A DNA stretch of 64,000 bases from Streptomyces sp. P3 (GCF_003032475.1 NZ_CP028369.1:8432001-8496000); one strand, 5' to 3'. Positions 55,568-64,000 are shown, numbered from the stretch's first letter. Program-made: numbers and translations. The notes: generated by a model from the sequence alone, not told the origin.

Positions 55568-55868
55568 ACAGGGGGCCCGGGTGGCAGCCCCGCGTCATGT
55601 TTTCCGCGGTCCTGCCAGAGGGCCGCCGGCCTCCGGGCCCGGCATGGCTGATCCCGTCTGCAGAACCGATGACCTGGGGGGTGCCACCGGGCCCGAGAGG
55701 CGCCGTCGGAGACGCTGATGGGAGGTCCGGCTGCCGCCCGACCGAGCGCAATGCCCGGCCGTACATGGGCGGCAGGTCTGCATGACGTGGATGCGCGCAC
55801 GACGCCGACGCCCAGGCACTTTCGTCTCTTCGCCTCGCAGGCCGCCAGCCCCGTGCGAACCGGCGAGG
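55568..55868. other. Intergenic region, no gene seen
   Basis: Between the lipase terminator and a convergent small secreted gene. Contains a direct repeat of part of the hairpin (55575-55590). Open frames crossing it consist of hairpin-derived sequence and lack domain signals. Confidence 0.5.
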
Positions 55869-56330
55869 TCAGGAGAAGCTTGCCGAGGTGCACGACGAGA
55901 GGGCACCAGCGGTGTTGATCCTGCAGGTGAAGACCTTCACATCACGAACGTCTTTGAAGGTCCAACTGCGCGACACGGTGTCGTATGCCCCGGTGTCCAC
56001 CTTGATCGGGTCGGCAGTCGCGGGAACCCATGAACTGCCGTTCCACTTGTAGTAGGTCAGGTGCAGCACCGCACCGTAACCATCCGAGCAGGTATCGCGC
56101 TCCGATGCGTCGAAACCACCTGCGTATGCCTGGTGGCCGCCTTTGACGCCGCCGTTCTCGTAGTAGGTGTAGGTGCCCCACGCCTTGGTCGTCATGTCAC
56201 AGTTGCGGCCCCAGTCGGCCGGTCCGTTGGCATAGAAATTCAGCGTGGTGGCGCTCGCCGGCGTGGAGAATGCCATGACTGCCGTCGCGGTTGCGCACGC
56301 CACCATGGCCGTCCTTCTGATGAATTTCAT
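55869..56330 (-). CDS. Small secreted protein
   Basis: A 153-residue protein with a Sec signal peptide (MKFIRRTAMVACATATAVMA, cleavage after PASA). The mature part is Tyr/Trp/Gly-rich (YYKWNGSSWVPATAD) with four cysteines (NCDM, DTCSD, FTCRI, SSCTS), suggesting disulfides. Start at the ATG at 56330, the signal start. I do not recognise a family. Upstream lies an AraC regulator on the same strand, 199 bases away. Confidence 0.75.
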   Translation of the reverse strand: MKFIRRTAMVACATATAVMAFSTPASATTLNFYANGPADWGRNCDMTTKAWGTYTYYENGGVKGGHQAYAGGFDASERDTCSDGYGAVLHLTYYKWNGSSWVPATADPIKVDTGAYDTVSRSWTFKDVRDVKVFTCRINTAGALSSCTSASFS

Positions 56331-56528
56331 GAGTGCGTTGACTTCCATTCTCTGAAGAGGGTGGAGGAGCAGAAGTAAAGGTTCCTGCTTCTCGGTCGCG
56401 GCCGGTTCGCGATGACATTGTGCGTTCGTCTCGCTGTCCACCGGTTTTTCTTCTGGTCGTGAGCATGCCTGAAAAGTCCACCGTGTTGTTGGCATTGCGT
56501 GCAGGGCTGTTGGCGCCCAGCGCACGGC

Positions 56529-57509
56529 CTACCCCCCGTGGTGCTGGGTTCGGCGGCGGTGGTCGCGTGGGGTGATGCCGTACAGCGTTTTGAAGGCGCG
56601 GCTGAAAGATGTGGGCTCGGGGAAGCCCCAGCGTGCGGCGATCGCGCTGATGGACCGGGCGTCGAGGCGGGAGTCGGCCAGGTCGCGGTGGATGTTTTCC
56701 AGTCTGCTGCGGCGTATGCCGTCGGCGATCGTCGCCCCTTGGCCCTGGTAGAGCCGGTGGAGGTAGCGGACGGAGATCTGGTGGGCGGCGGCGATGGCAG
56801 CCGGCGTGAGGCCGGGGTCCGCGAGGTGTTGCCGGATGAACGCGTTGATCCGGGTGCGCAGGACGGTCTGCTGCGTTTCGGACGGTAGGAGGTCCTCGGT
56901 CCGGGCGGCCTGGGCGAGCATGGCGCTGAGCAGGTCCAGGGTGACGCCTGCCAGGCGGGGCGCGTCGCATTCCTCGTACTGGGGTGCGTGGTTCATCAGG
57001 TCGGTGAGGTAGTGGCGGAACAGTGCGCCGATACCTGTCCGTCCCTGAATGCGGGTCAGGGTGAGCCGGTCGAGGGTGTTGGAGTGCAGGGGCAGTCCGG
57101 CCCGGGGTATCTGCACGATCAGTGAGGAGACGTCGGGGCGGTCAAGGGCGGCGGTTTGGGCCTGGCAGGGACGGGAGGAGTCGTAGAGCACCAGATCGCC
57201 CTCGCCCACTTCGACGTTCCGGCCCGACTGGCTGAGCCCGACCTTCCCGCGGACGGTGAGCCACAGCTGGAACACCTCCGGATCACCTTGCCGGATCATC
57301 GCCGGAGTCCGGCGCGCATGCATGGGCGGATAGCTCTGCGCGAAGGTCTGGATGTCGCCCAGTTGCAAGGCCTGCGAGCTGGCAAGGAAGTCATTCAGGT
57401 GATCGCTGGCCATAACGGTGCGAAAGTGTGCCTGGGAGATCATTGCTTCCCAGTGGTTGAATCGTTCAGTTCCCGACAGGTGTTCCGTCGAAAACGCCGT
57501 CCAGATCAT
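56529..57509 (-). CDS. AraC family transcriptional regulator
   Basis: A 326-residue regulator of the AraC_binding_2 type (WEAMISQAHFRTV, MHARRTPAMIRQGDPEVFQL, GDLVLYDSSRPCQ). C-terminal AraC helices ISVRYLHRLYQGQGATIADG and AARWGFPEPTSFSRAFKTLYG. ATG at 57509 after GGGGGACA. Closely related in architecture to the gene at 57663, suggesting tandem duplication. Confidence 0.9.
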   Translation of the reverse strand: MIWTAFSTEHLSGTERFNHWEAMISQAHFRTVMASDHLNDFLASSQALQLGDIQTFAQSYPPMHARRTPAMIRQGDPEVFQLWLTVRGKVGLSQSGRNVEVGEGDLVLYDSSRPCQAQTAALDRPDVSSLIVQIPRAGLPLHSNTLDRLTLTRIQGRTGIGALFRHYLTDLMNHAPQYEECDAPRLAGVTLDLLSAMLAQAARTEDLLPSETQQTVLRTRINAFIRQHLADPGLTPAAIAAAHQISVRYLHRLYQGQGATIADGIRRSRLENIHRDLADSRLDARSISAIAARWGFPEPTSFSRAFKTLYGITPRDHRRRTQHHGG

Positions 57510-57662
57510 TGTCCCCCAGTCCTCTCTCCTGAGGGCCCCAGTTTTCGCAGACCCGTTCGGGGACGCCCGGCCGACGCCCTGATTGACCCAGATCAACCGA
57601 CCGCCAAATGCAGGATCAGACAGTCGGATGCACGCAGGCCTGCATGTAGCGGTAATTTTCTG

Positions 57663-58697
57663 CTATCCGGGCATCAGATCGTCTGATCTCCTGGATGCCC
57701 GGAGCCGACGGTCGGTGAGCTGTCCGCCGTGGAGTGCCTCGTGCCGATACGTGCTCGGTGGGACCCCGTAGGCCCTGCGAAATGCGCGGGTGAATTCGGA
57801 AGCGTGGACATAGCCCCAGCGTGCGGCCAGGAAGCCGATGGGTTTGTCGGACAGTTGCAGATCGGCGAGGTCCCGGCGGCAGCCCTCCAGGCGCCGCTGC
57901 CGGATCCACGCGCTCACCGTGAAGCTTTGCCCCTGGAACAGCTTGTGCAGGTACCGCACGGAGATGTGGTGCGAGGCGGCGACGATGGCGGGCGACAACT
58001 GGGGGTCGGTCAGGTTGCATTCGATGAAGGAGTGGATGCCGGCCAGCAGGGCCTGCTGGCGGCTCTCGGGTGGAGCGCTGTCTTCGGTGTCCGTGTGGTG
58101 CGCGAGGAACGCGGTGATCAGGTCCACGGTGAGCCCGCCCAGACGTATGGCGTCCTGCGGCCGGTATGCGTCGGACTCAGGTGCCAGGCGGATCAGGAAC
58201 TGTGACAGGAGGGCCCCCATGCCGCTGTCGCCCGGCAGCGGCGACCCGAGGAGGCGGTCCACCTTCGCTGCCGGCAGAGGAATCGCTGTCCGGGGCACGT
58301 TCACGACGATTCCCTCGACCGCGCTGCCGTCGTCGGGGAAGGCCGAGGCGTCGCTCGGGTGCGAGCTGTCGTACAGCAACAGATCCCCGACCCCGACCGA
58401 CGCGTCACGCCGGCAACGCGAGATGCTCTGCCGGCCTCTCAGTGTCAGGGCCAGGTGGTACAGCTCGGGGTCGGATCGACGCACCAGCGCCGGCGTGCGA
58501 CGCGAGCGCAATGACGGATAGGACAGCACCGACACCTGAGCGGCCCCAAGGTCCAGCAGCCGGAAGCAGGCGCGGAAGTCGTCGGAGTGGTCGCTGGTGA
58601 TCTCCGTGGGCGTGAGCGTCTGCGACGTCATCTCCCGCCACCACGCGAAGCGGTCGGCTACCGGTAGATCCTCACTGCGCAACACGGTCTCGATCAC
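57663..58697 (-). CDS. AraC family transcriptional regulator, paralogue
   Basis: A 344-residue protein with the same plan (WWREMTSQTLTPTEI, LRSRRTPALVRRSDPELYHL, GDLLLYDSSHPSD; C-terminal ISVRYLHKLFQGQSFTVSAW, AARWGYVHASEFTRAFRRAY). GTG at 58697 is chosen since GGGAGGGGG precedes it. The 3' end overlaps an inverted repeat (57667-57702). Confidence 0.9.
   Translation of the reverse strand: MIETVLRSEDLPVADRFAWWREMTSQTLTPTEITSDHSDDFRACFRLLDLGAAQVSVLSYPSLRSRRTPALVRRSDPELYHLALTLRGRQSISRCRRDASVGVGDLLLYDSSHPSDASAFPDDGSAVEGIVVNVPRTAIPLPAAKVDRLLGSPLPGDSGMGALLSQFLIRLAPESDAYRPQDAIRLGGLTVDLITAFLAHHTDTEDSAPPESRQQALLAGIHSFIECNLTDPQLSPAIVAASHHISVRYLHKLFQGQSFTVSAWIRQRRLEGCRRDLADLQLSDKPIGFLAARWGYVHASEFTRAFRRAYGVPPSTYRHEALHGGQLTDRRLRASRRSDDLMPG
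57667..57702. repeat. 9-bp inverted repeat between the AraC paralogues
   Basis: CCGGGCATC and GATGCCCGG are separated by 18 bases, at the extreme 3' end of the upstream AraC gene, about 150 bases before the second. It may be a terminator; an operator is also possible. Confidence 0.4.
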
Positions 58698-59054
58698 CTG
58701 GCCACCCCCTCCCATCATGTCCTCATCAAGCCGTCAAAGGGTAGGGCGGCGGCCGGCTCTGTGTGTACGGCGTGAAGGACTGTGACGAACTGGGTGTGCG
58801 TCCCGCCCGCTCAAGTCCCAGCTCCAGTAGTGCATTGAGCTGTTCCGGGGTGAGTCCGGATGCGTGCAATGGGTGGGGAACCTCCGCACGAGGAAGGCGA
58901 AGGTGATGCCCCGGGGCGCCGTGATCTGGTGCGCCCGAGGGGGGCAGCGCTCGGGTGTGGCGGACCGCTGCGTCCGGCCGGCCGGCCGATGGCACTCAGA
59001 TCGGCGCCGACGCCGACGCGGTCGGCATCGGCGCCGGTCCCGAGCACCCGGCAT
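58698..59054. other. Stretch with no supported gene
   Basis: No confident CDS. The right half leads into the oxidoreductase remnant and may hold more of its decayed sequence. Confidence 0.4.
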
Positions 59055-59415
59055 CGGGTGGAACGCTATGCCAACGCCCTCCACCAGCCCGATACCGCAG
59101 CACTGACGATGCTGGGCCAGACGCCTCCTGTGACAGCGTCGCTCATTCTTCACCGACCAGTACGGCCTGGGTAGGGAGTACGCCGGCTGCACCGAGCCGG
59201 ACGGCTACGACAATGTCGTCGTCCGCGGCAACCTGACGAGCGGGCATTTCATCGCCTTCTGGACGGCCCAAGGCCGTATTCTGGCTGGTGTGAACGTCAA
59301 CATCTGGGACGTCAACGAGCAGATCCGACACCTGACCCACTCCGGCAATCGGATCGACTCGGCAGGGCTGGCCAACCGCCCCGACGTGCCACTGGACGAA
59401 CTTGCCGCCAAGTGA
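59055..59415 (+). pseudogene. C-terminal remnant of a ferredoxin-reductase-like FAD oxidoreductase
   Basis: 59055-59131 reads RVERYANALHQPDTAALTML, which matches the RVEHWANAL region of Rieske/rhodocoxin reductases. A frame change near 59135 then gives FFTDQYGLGREYAGCTEPDG, VVVRGNLTSGHFIAFW and ILAGVNVNIWDVNEQIRHL up to a TGA at 59413. About the first 300 residues of a normal protein are absent. This gene is dead. Confidence 0.78.
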
Positions 59416-59467
59416 CTCTCCCTGGCGCGTTCACCTCCGCAGACAGGGTGAAGTGCCCAGCGTTCGG

Positions 59468-59622
59468 GCTGCGACTCCAACCCCAACCGCGAGGAACTCC
59501 GCAAACGCCGGATCCCGCCCGTCATCTCCCGCAAAGCCGCCCCGAACATCCAGGGCATGGGCAAGTCCGCTAGGTCGTGGCACGGACCTTCGCCTTGCTT
59601 CGCTCTCACGCCGCAGCGCGTC
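59468..59622 (+). pseudogene. C-terminal fragment of an IS5-type transposase
   Basis: Plus strand: CDSNPNREELRKRRIPPVIS then RKAAPNIQGMGK. The frame next shifts and shows R-stop-VVARTFALLRS (from about 59570), corresponding to the RWVVERTFAWL tail of IS5/IS1647-like DDE transposases. There is a TAG where the aromatic residue should be. Dead. Confidence 0.65.
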
Positions 59623-59709
59623 GATCAGCTTGCCGAACTGACGCGGGCTCAGCCCAGTAGACGGGGCTGTCCAGGAGGGCTCCGACGCCCTGTTTTGTGT
59701 TGAAGCTGT
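59605..59709 (-). pseudogene. N-terminal fragment of an IS5-type transposase, opposite orientation
   Basis: Minus strand: ASEPSWTAPSTGLSPRQFGK then LIDALRRES matches the N-terminus of another IS5-type transposase group from memory. It opposes the plus-strand fragment and partly overlaps it, so at least two separate insertions or an inversion are implied. Confidence 0.6.
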
Positions 59710-59945
59710 CAGCCCGTGACCTGGTCCATGCGGACCTGGCGTCGTGCGGGTGGGCAGGCTCGGACCATCACCTGGCCGGCGTCGCCGAGCAGTTGGAACG
59801 CGCCCGGATCGGTGAGGTCGACTACCTTGCGGTCTGCCCCGAATTCCGGGCGCCACCGTCCACGGCGCCGGCCGCGACGGGGGCCCCGTCCCGAGGTCCG
59901 GGTAGGGCGTGTATTGAAAGTGGATCTTGCGCATAAGGTGTCGGC

Positions 59946-60377
59946 ATGTCGCTGAGTCGCATAGCCCTTTCGTCCGGACGTTCGATCGAGCTCACCGAGC
60001 TGCGAATGTCTTCGACCTATGGAGGGATGCTGGAGGGCTACCCGTGCAAGCCCATCAACGACCTGAAGGTCAGGAGCCTTCAGCGGCAGGCTGAAGGTGC
60101 GTTTCCCTCCACGCCGGTCCATCTGCTTCCTCCCTCCCGCGAGTACCCGGACCGGACTGCTGGCGCCTTCGGCCCCGTTGAGGTGCTGCCTTCCGTGGCC
60201 TGCATCGGCTCCTTCCGCTCGACAGTGGTCGCCCCTGGACTCGACCCGGTGCTGCACCGTTCCGCTCTCACCGTGATGTGGTTCCAGACCGGCTTGGATG
60301 TCCCGTCGGGCAAGGACGCCGACCTTGGGCTGCGCAGCATTCGCTGGGAGGAACTGGCCCAGGACTACGAGCTCTAG
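59946..60377 (+). CDS. Conserved hypothetical protein
   Basis: A 143-residue protein with normal codon bias (TELRMSSTYGGMLEGYPCKP, FGPVEVLPSVACIGSFRS, ALTVMWFQTGLDV, RWEELAQDYEL). I recall similar proteins in many Streptomyces, often in accessory DNA. No motif points to a function. It sits beside the IS debris. The ribosome binding site is weak. Confidence 0.7.
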   Translation: MSLSRIALSSGRSIELTELRMSSTYGGMLEGYPCKPINDLKVRSLQRQAEGAFPSTPVHLLPPSREYPDRTAGAFGPVEVLPSVACIGSFRSTVVAPGLDPVLHRSALTVMWFQTGLDVPSGKDADLGLRSIRWEELAQDYEL

Positions 60378-60820
60378 CGACATGGGTCGATCACAGCCAC
60401 TCGTTGATGGCAGCGGTCAGGACGGTCGCCTCGTAACGTGCGGCCGCTCCGAGTTACCCGTGCATGACACGGCACGCGCCGACTTGATGGACCTCAACTG
60501 GCCCATGCGGGACGGCTCCGCCCGACGCCGAGTACGCGGGACAGGGAAGACAACCGACTGGCGCTCCTCGACGCTGCCCGAGCGGCCACGGACGGCCCAC
60601 CGACGACCCCCGACGATCTTTTACGGGACAGCCTTGAGAGCTTGCAGGGAATCAAGGTGTCGCTTCTCCTTCCGGAGATCGTTGGTGTGGTAGGCGAATC
60701 CCTTCTGCGAACCGCGCCCCAAAGGCGTCGAATGCGCCGCGTGACCCCAGCAGGTCAAACCACCCCCAGACCAACTCGGGTGCCTTGACGAGCGACATAC
60801 AGGCATCCTCCGCGCCACGA
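60378..60820. other. Intergenic stretch, no gene seen
   Basis: Short frames only. Its right end meets the cutinase terminator. Moderately lower GC than the flanks, like other parts of the debris zone. Confidence 0.4.
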
Positions 60821-60850
60821 CGGGCCCGGGAGGAGGACCTCCCGGGCCCG
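60821..60850 (-). terminator. Terminator of the cutinase gene
   Basis: A 13-bp perfect stem CGGGCCCGGGAGG / CCTCCCGGGCCCG with AGGA loop (60834-60837), eight bases downstream of the cutinase stop. Confidence 0.85.
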
Positions 60851-60858
60851 CGTGAGCG

Positions 60859-61500
60859 TCAGACCCTGCTCGCGGCGAACGTGGCCGCCGCGCCGGCGTC
60901 GGAGGTGTAGCCGAGGTGCGCCAGCACGTCGTCCCCGCCGTTCTCGCAGATGGGGTCGCCGTCGGCGCATAAGTCCATGGTGCGGCTCCGGTAGACGCCG
61001 GTGACGCTCTTGCCGAGCGCCCGGATCGGGTTGCCGAACAGCAGGACCGCGGCGACCTTCGGCTCGACGGCGGCGGGGAGGGTCGCCACGATGGGGCTGC
61101 CCACCACCGCACCGGCGCTGCTGATGCCGAGGGAGTTGTCGACGACGTTCGCGCCCTGCGAATAACCGACCAGCAGGAACCGCTGAGCGGGACAGGCCGC
61201 GGCCTGCGCCTTGACGTGGTTCACGAGATCGGCGTTTCCCTGTGCGGCGGACGTCAGGGAAAGATCGGCGGGATAGCTCACCGCATAGCCGGAGAGTTTC
61301 TTTCCTGTCAGTTTCCTCTGCAGAGCGGAATACACCGGGTCGCCGACGATCAGGCCGAGCGTGCCCGGCTCGAAGGTGCCGCGAGCTGCCACGACGTCGA
61401 TGTCCGAGCAGGCGGCAGCGGATGCCGTGGGGGCCGAGAGGGTGGTCAGTCCGACCCCGCCGACGAGGGAGAGCGCGGCGAGGCACAGGCGAATACGCAT
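60859..61500 (-). CDS. Secreted cutinase-family esterase
   Basis: A 213-residue protein with a Sec signal (RIRLCLAALSLVGGVGLTTL, cleavage near SASAA). Nucleophile VGYSQGANVVD, acid Asp within LCADGDPICENG, His in DVLAHLGYTS. Four cysteines fit the two cutinase disulfides (SDIDVV region; LCADGDPIC). Mycobacterial/actinobacterial cutinase-like proteins hydrolyse lipids or polyesters. Ends at a strong hairpin. Confidence 0.93.
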   Translation of the reverse strand: MRIRLCLAALSLVGGVGLTTLSAPTASAAACSDIDVVAARGTFEPGTLGLIVGDPVYSALQRKLTGKKLSGYAVSYPADLSLTSAAQGNADLVNHVKAQAAACPAQRFLLVGYSQGANVVDNSLGISSAGAVVGSPIVATLPAAVEPKVAAVLLFGNPIRALGKSVTGVYRSRTMDLCADGDPICENGGDDVLAHLGYTSDAGAAATFAASRV

Positions 61501-61611
61501 GGGGATCCTTTGAGGGTGCGGCGCGTTGCGCGCCTACGGAAAAGGACAGTCCCGAAGGTATTCGCGTTTCCCGGAGGGTTGTTATGGACGGGAACTCGAA
61601 AATCCCGCGCC

Positions 61612-62853
61612 TTATTGTTCCGAATTTAGTGTCCATCCGGTGCCGCCGTGGTTCGCCGCGGAGCGCAGGGCGAGGATCAGGTCCAGCCGGGCGTCGGGGT
61701 CGTGCAGGGCGTCGCCGAACAGCTTCTCCAGTTGACGCAGCCGGTAGCGGACCGTCTGCGGGTGAATGTGCAGCCGGGCGGCCACGTCGGGCACGTTGCT
61801 GCCGCTCAGCAGCCAGGCCAGCAGCGTTTCGGCAAGTCTGGCCCGCTGCCCCTCGGAGACGGCGTCGAGGGGGGCCAGGGCGCGCGCCGCGAGGTGGCCG
61901 AGGAGCGGCTCGTCGCTGTGCAGGAGCAGCGTCGACAGATGGTCGGCGCAGCGCACCACGCCCTGTCGGGGCAGCACCCCGCGGCCCATCAGCCCCAGCG
62001 CGCGCGTCGCCCAGTGCAGTGAGTGCGCGGCCTCGGCGACCGGGACCGTCGGGCCGACCGCCGCCGGGCGTCCCTGCAGGCCGAGGACGAAGGACCGGCC
62101 GCCGAACCGGCCCGCGCCCTCCGGGTCCGGGACCAGCACCCGCGGCGGCCGTGACTCCATGTCCACCAGCGCCCCGGGCGTCGCCGGCGGCGGGTCCTGT
62201 GCGTTCGGATCGGCGCTGGCCGCGAGCACGACGACCGCGACCTGCGAGGGCACCCGCCAGCGTGCGGCGTGCGCCAGCTCCTGCACCGCCTCGGGGGACA
62301 CCGGCCGCTCGCCCAGCAGCAGGCCGAGCAGGCGCAGGCGACGCCGCTCCAGCTCGTCGGCGCTGCGGGACCGGGCCTCGGCGTATCCGGCGGCGGCCGC
62401 CTCCGCGACCTCGTGCACCGTCCTGAACGCCAGCTCACCGAGGGCGGCCACGGCCGTCGAGTCCAGCCCGACCTCCTCGGCCGTGCGGCTCAGCCGCCGC
62501 CAGGCGTGCAGCCCGCCCACACGCAACGCCGACTGCAGCGCGTCCAGGCTGCGCCCCTCGAGGGCCTCACCGCGGCCGAGTTCGTAGTACGTCGCGGCGA
62601 TGGCGGCGTCCTGGCCCCGCGGGTCGGCGATGTGGTCGACGAACAGGGTGAGGGCCTGGACCACGCCGGACCTGATGTGGCGGCCCTGGACCGCGGCGGC
62701 AGGCCCCCCGTACTCGGGGACCTGTCTGCGGACCTCTTCCTCCACTTCGTCGGCCACGCCTTCGAGATCGGAGCGCAGCAGCTCGGCCAGGTCCGGCGGA
62801 ACCGGAGCGGTTCGGGGGTCGACGGGTTCGCCGCGTGGAGCGGGGACAGCCAC
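61612..62853 (-). CDS. PucR family transcriptional regulator
   Basis: A 413-residue protein starting at a GTG (62853) with AAGGAG eight bases upstream; the longer frame is unlikely. N-terminus VPPDLAELLRSDLEGVADEV, RsbRD-like helical middle (SLDALQSALRVGGLHAWRRL), and C-terminal PucR HTH (WLLSGSNVPDVAARLHIHPQ, TVRYRLRQLEKLFG). Regulators of this type often control purine or proline/sugar-acid use; the target is unknown. Same strand as, and downstream of, the esterase gene (62976), 122 bases. Confidence 0.88.
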   Translation of the reverse strand: MAVPAPRGEPVDPRTAPVPPDLAELLRSDLEGVADEVEEEVRRQVPEYGGPAAAVQGRHIRSGVVQALTLFVDHIADPRGQDAAIAATYYELGRGEALEGRSLDALQSALRVGGLHAWRRLSRTAEEVGLDSTAVAALGELAFRTVHEVAEAAAAGYAEARSRSADELERRRLRLLGLLLGERPVSPEAVQELAHAARWRVPSQVAVVVLAASADPNAQDPPPATPGALVDMESRPPRVLVPDPEGAGRFGGRSFVLGLQGRPAAVGPTVPVAEAAHSLHWATRALGLMGRGVLPRQGVVRCADHLSTLLLHSDEPLLGHLAARALAPLDAVSEGQRARLAETLLAWLLSGSNVPDVAARLHIHPQTVRYRLRQLEKLFGDALHDPDARLDLILALRSAANHGGTGWTLNSEQ

Positions 62854-62975
62854 GACGGACACTCCTTTCACCCGGAGACGGCTCGCCCACGCACCGGTGC
62901 CCGTGGGACGAGGGGGCCGTCCTGTGTTGGACGGGCGACCCCTGCGCTCCGTTCCGTGCCCCGGCGGCACCGACA

Positions 62976-63935
62976 TCACTCCGGCACCCCCAGCGCACGG
63001 GCGATCATCGGCCAGGAGGCGGTGAACTCCCGTCGCCAGTAGGTCCAGCTGTGTCCTCCTCCCGGGTAGAAGTGGGTGGTGACCGCGACGCCGAGGAGCG
63101 CCAGCGCGCCGGTGAAACCGTGCGCCGAGGGCCACAGCGCGCTCTCCAGCGCCTCCGGCAGCCAGTCGCCGGTGCCGCCGACCACCCCGCTGCCGCTCGA
63201 CACGTACAGGGGAGTGCCCCGCAGTCCGGCCGCCCGGGCCCGCGGGTTGAAGTCGCGCCAGGTCGGGGCGTTAAGGATCGGGTTGCCCCACAGCGACGGA
63301 GGAAGCAGGTTCTCGCGGGCCACGATGGCGTCCACGAGGGGCTGCACCCCGGGGGCGGTGGTGTCGAGGATGCCGCTGTAGGAGGCTGCGGCGGCGAACG
63401 CGCCCGGGTGCCGTGCCGCGTGCGCCATCGCCCCGTAGCCGCCGGTGGAGACCCCGGCGACGGCCCGCACGCCGGAGGCCCGGTAGTCGCGGGCGAGGAG
63501 CGCCGGGACCTCCCGCATCTGGAAGGTCTCGTAGTCGGGGCCGCCGCGCCACGCGGACGGGATGCCGGTGGGGCCCGCGTCGGGCATGGCCACGATCAGG
63601 TCGCGGCCCTCGGTGAAGGCCTCGATGTCCGTCTCCCGGGTCCAGGACGTGTAGTCGTCGTGGGCGCCGTGCAGCAGATACAGCACGGGGTAGGTCCGCT
63701 CGGGCCGGGTGTCGAAGCCGGTGGGCAGGATCAGCCGCAGCGGCGCTCTGCGGCCCAGTGCGGGGGAGGCGACGGAGACGTCGACGGTGCGCGGTCCGAG
63801 CCGGGTCGCGGCACGGTCCGTCGCCGTGGCATGGGCCGTCGTCGTGGCACGGGCGCCGAACAGGGCGGCCAGCCCTGCGGCCGCGGCGGCTTTGGCGGCG
63901 GCGCGTCGGGATGGTCCGGCGGTGCGGTGCGGCAT
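62976..63935 (-). CDS. Tat-exported esterase (antigen 85/esterase D-like)
   Basis: A 319-residue alpha/beta hydrolase. N-terminus has RRAAAKAAAAAGLAALFGAR (Tat-like; RRAAAK) and a cleavage site near THA. Oxyanion region YPVLYLLHGAHDDYTSW, nucleophile AGVSTGGYGAMAHA, His in PGGGHSWTYWRREF. Fold and motif order match mycolyltransferase/acyl-esterase proteins. The natural substrate is unknown; cell-wall or glycolipid esters are plausible. Confidence 0.9.
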   Translation of the reverse strand: MPHRTAGPSRRAAAKAAAAAGLAALFGARATTTAHATATDRAATRLGPRTVDVSVASPALGRRAPLRLILPTGFDTRPERTYPVLYLLHGAHDDYTSWTRETDIEAFTEGRDLIVAMPDAGPTGIPSAWRGGPDYETFQMREVPALLARDYRASGVRAVAGVSTGGYGAMAHAARHPGAFAAAASYSGILDTTAPGVQPLVDAIVARENLLPPSLWGNPILNAPTWRDFNPRARAAGLRGTPLYVSSGSGVVGGTGDWLPEALESALWPSAHGFTGALALLGVAVTTHFYPGGGHSWTYWRREFTASWPMIARALGVPE

Positions 63936-63944
63936 GGCGGCTCC

Positions 63945-64000
63945 TCAGTGCGGTTGGGCGGTTCCGCCCGGCGCGGCGAGCAGCTGCCGCAGGTGGGCGG
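63945..64000 (-). CDS. 3' end of an unidentified gene (partial, runs off the right edge)
   Basis: The last visible codons read AHLRQLLAAPGGTAQPH before a TGA at 63945-63947, nine bases upstream of the esterase start. Open to the window edge. Close spacing suggests an operon with the esterase. Family cannot be told. Confidence 0.4.
   Translation of the reverse strand, partial: AHLRQLLAAPGGTAQPH

Noticed and set aside
55504..55785. 93-codon frame downstream of the lipase
   Set aside because: It is largely the hairpin and its repeat read as protein.

Overview
The window is high-GC actinobacterial DNA, almost certainly from a Streptomyces chromosome. The evidence is strong G/C bias at third codon positions, frequent GTG and TTG starts, a CvnA-D 'conservon' operon, paired XRE/TPR regulators with an RsbW-like ATPase, a Streptomyces-type PadR/MarR/ROK regulator set, and xylA/xylB arranged divergently. 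I see no rRNA, tRNA or CRISPR array.

Layout from left to right. 1-4545 holds a start-only gene fragment, two XRE/TPR regulators, trmO, an RsbW-like ATPase and cutA. 4546-7290 is a foreign-looking block: about 1 kb without a convincing gene, then a small excisionase-like gene overlapping a tyrosine integrase. 7289-15451 holds an ExaC-type aldehyde dehydrogenase with its GAF regulator, then a ROK regulator with xylB and xylA, then a small anchored membrane protein. 15533-20403 holds an SNF2 helicase and SWIM protein joined by an ATGA overlap, and a 60-residue membrane protein. 20459-24048 holds small conserved proteins, a PadR regulator divergent from an alpha/beta hydrolase across a perfect palindrome, and a methyltransferase. 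24196-31080 is a signalling block: an MHYT membrane sensor, a full CvnABCD conservon, a second CvnB-like roadblock protein and a DUF6397-like gene.

31089-38508 carries tesB, a HelY-type helicase, a YdjM-like membrane hydrolase, a zinc-free L31 (rpmE2), a DUF5709 protein and the first of a pair of ABC exporter genes. 38505-43298 completes the asymmetric exporter pair and adds a MarR regulator divergent from a third ABC exporter. 43352-48919 holds an MltG-like lytic transglycosylase, a flavin monooxygenase, a YjbQ protein, a Tat-exported metallo-beta-lactamase-fold protein and an AraC regulator. 49419-50485 is a frameshifted GAF/PP2C phosphatase pseudogene. 51155-53224 is a cold-shock module, with a csp gene behind a structured leader followed by a DEAD-box helicase.

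53284-64000 holds mostly secreted enzymes (two alpha/beta hydrolase types, a cutinase), a small secreted protein, two tandem paralogous AraC regulators and a PucR regulator. This stretch is interrupted at 59055-59709 by decaying DNA: the C-terminus of a ferredoxin-reductase-like gene and two oppositely oriented IS5-type transposase fragments.

The most notable items are an ABC exporter pair whose complementary motif losses predict exactly one working ATP site, a terminator-like attenuator in the csp leader, the conservon with an extra roadblock gene, an integrase lacking both usual catalytic histidines, and several gene remnants spread over different reading frames. I did not identify a clearly new multi-gene system.
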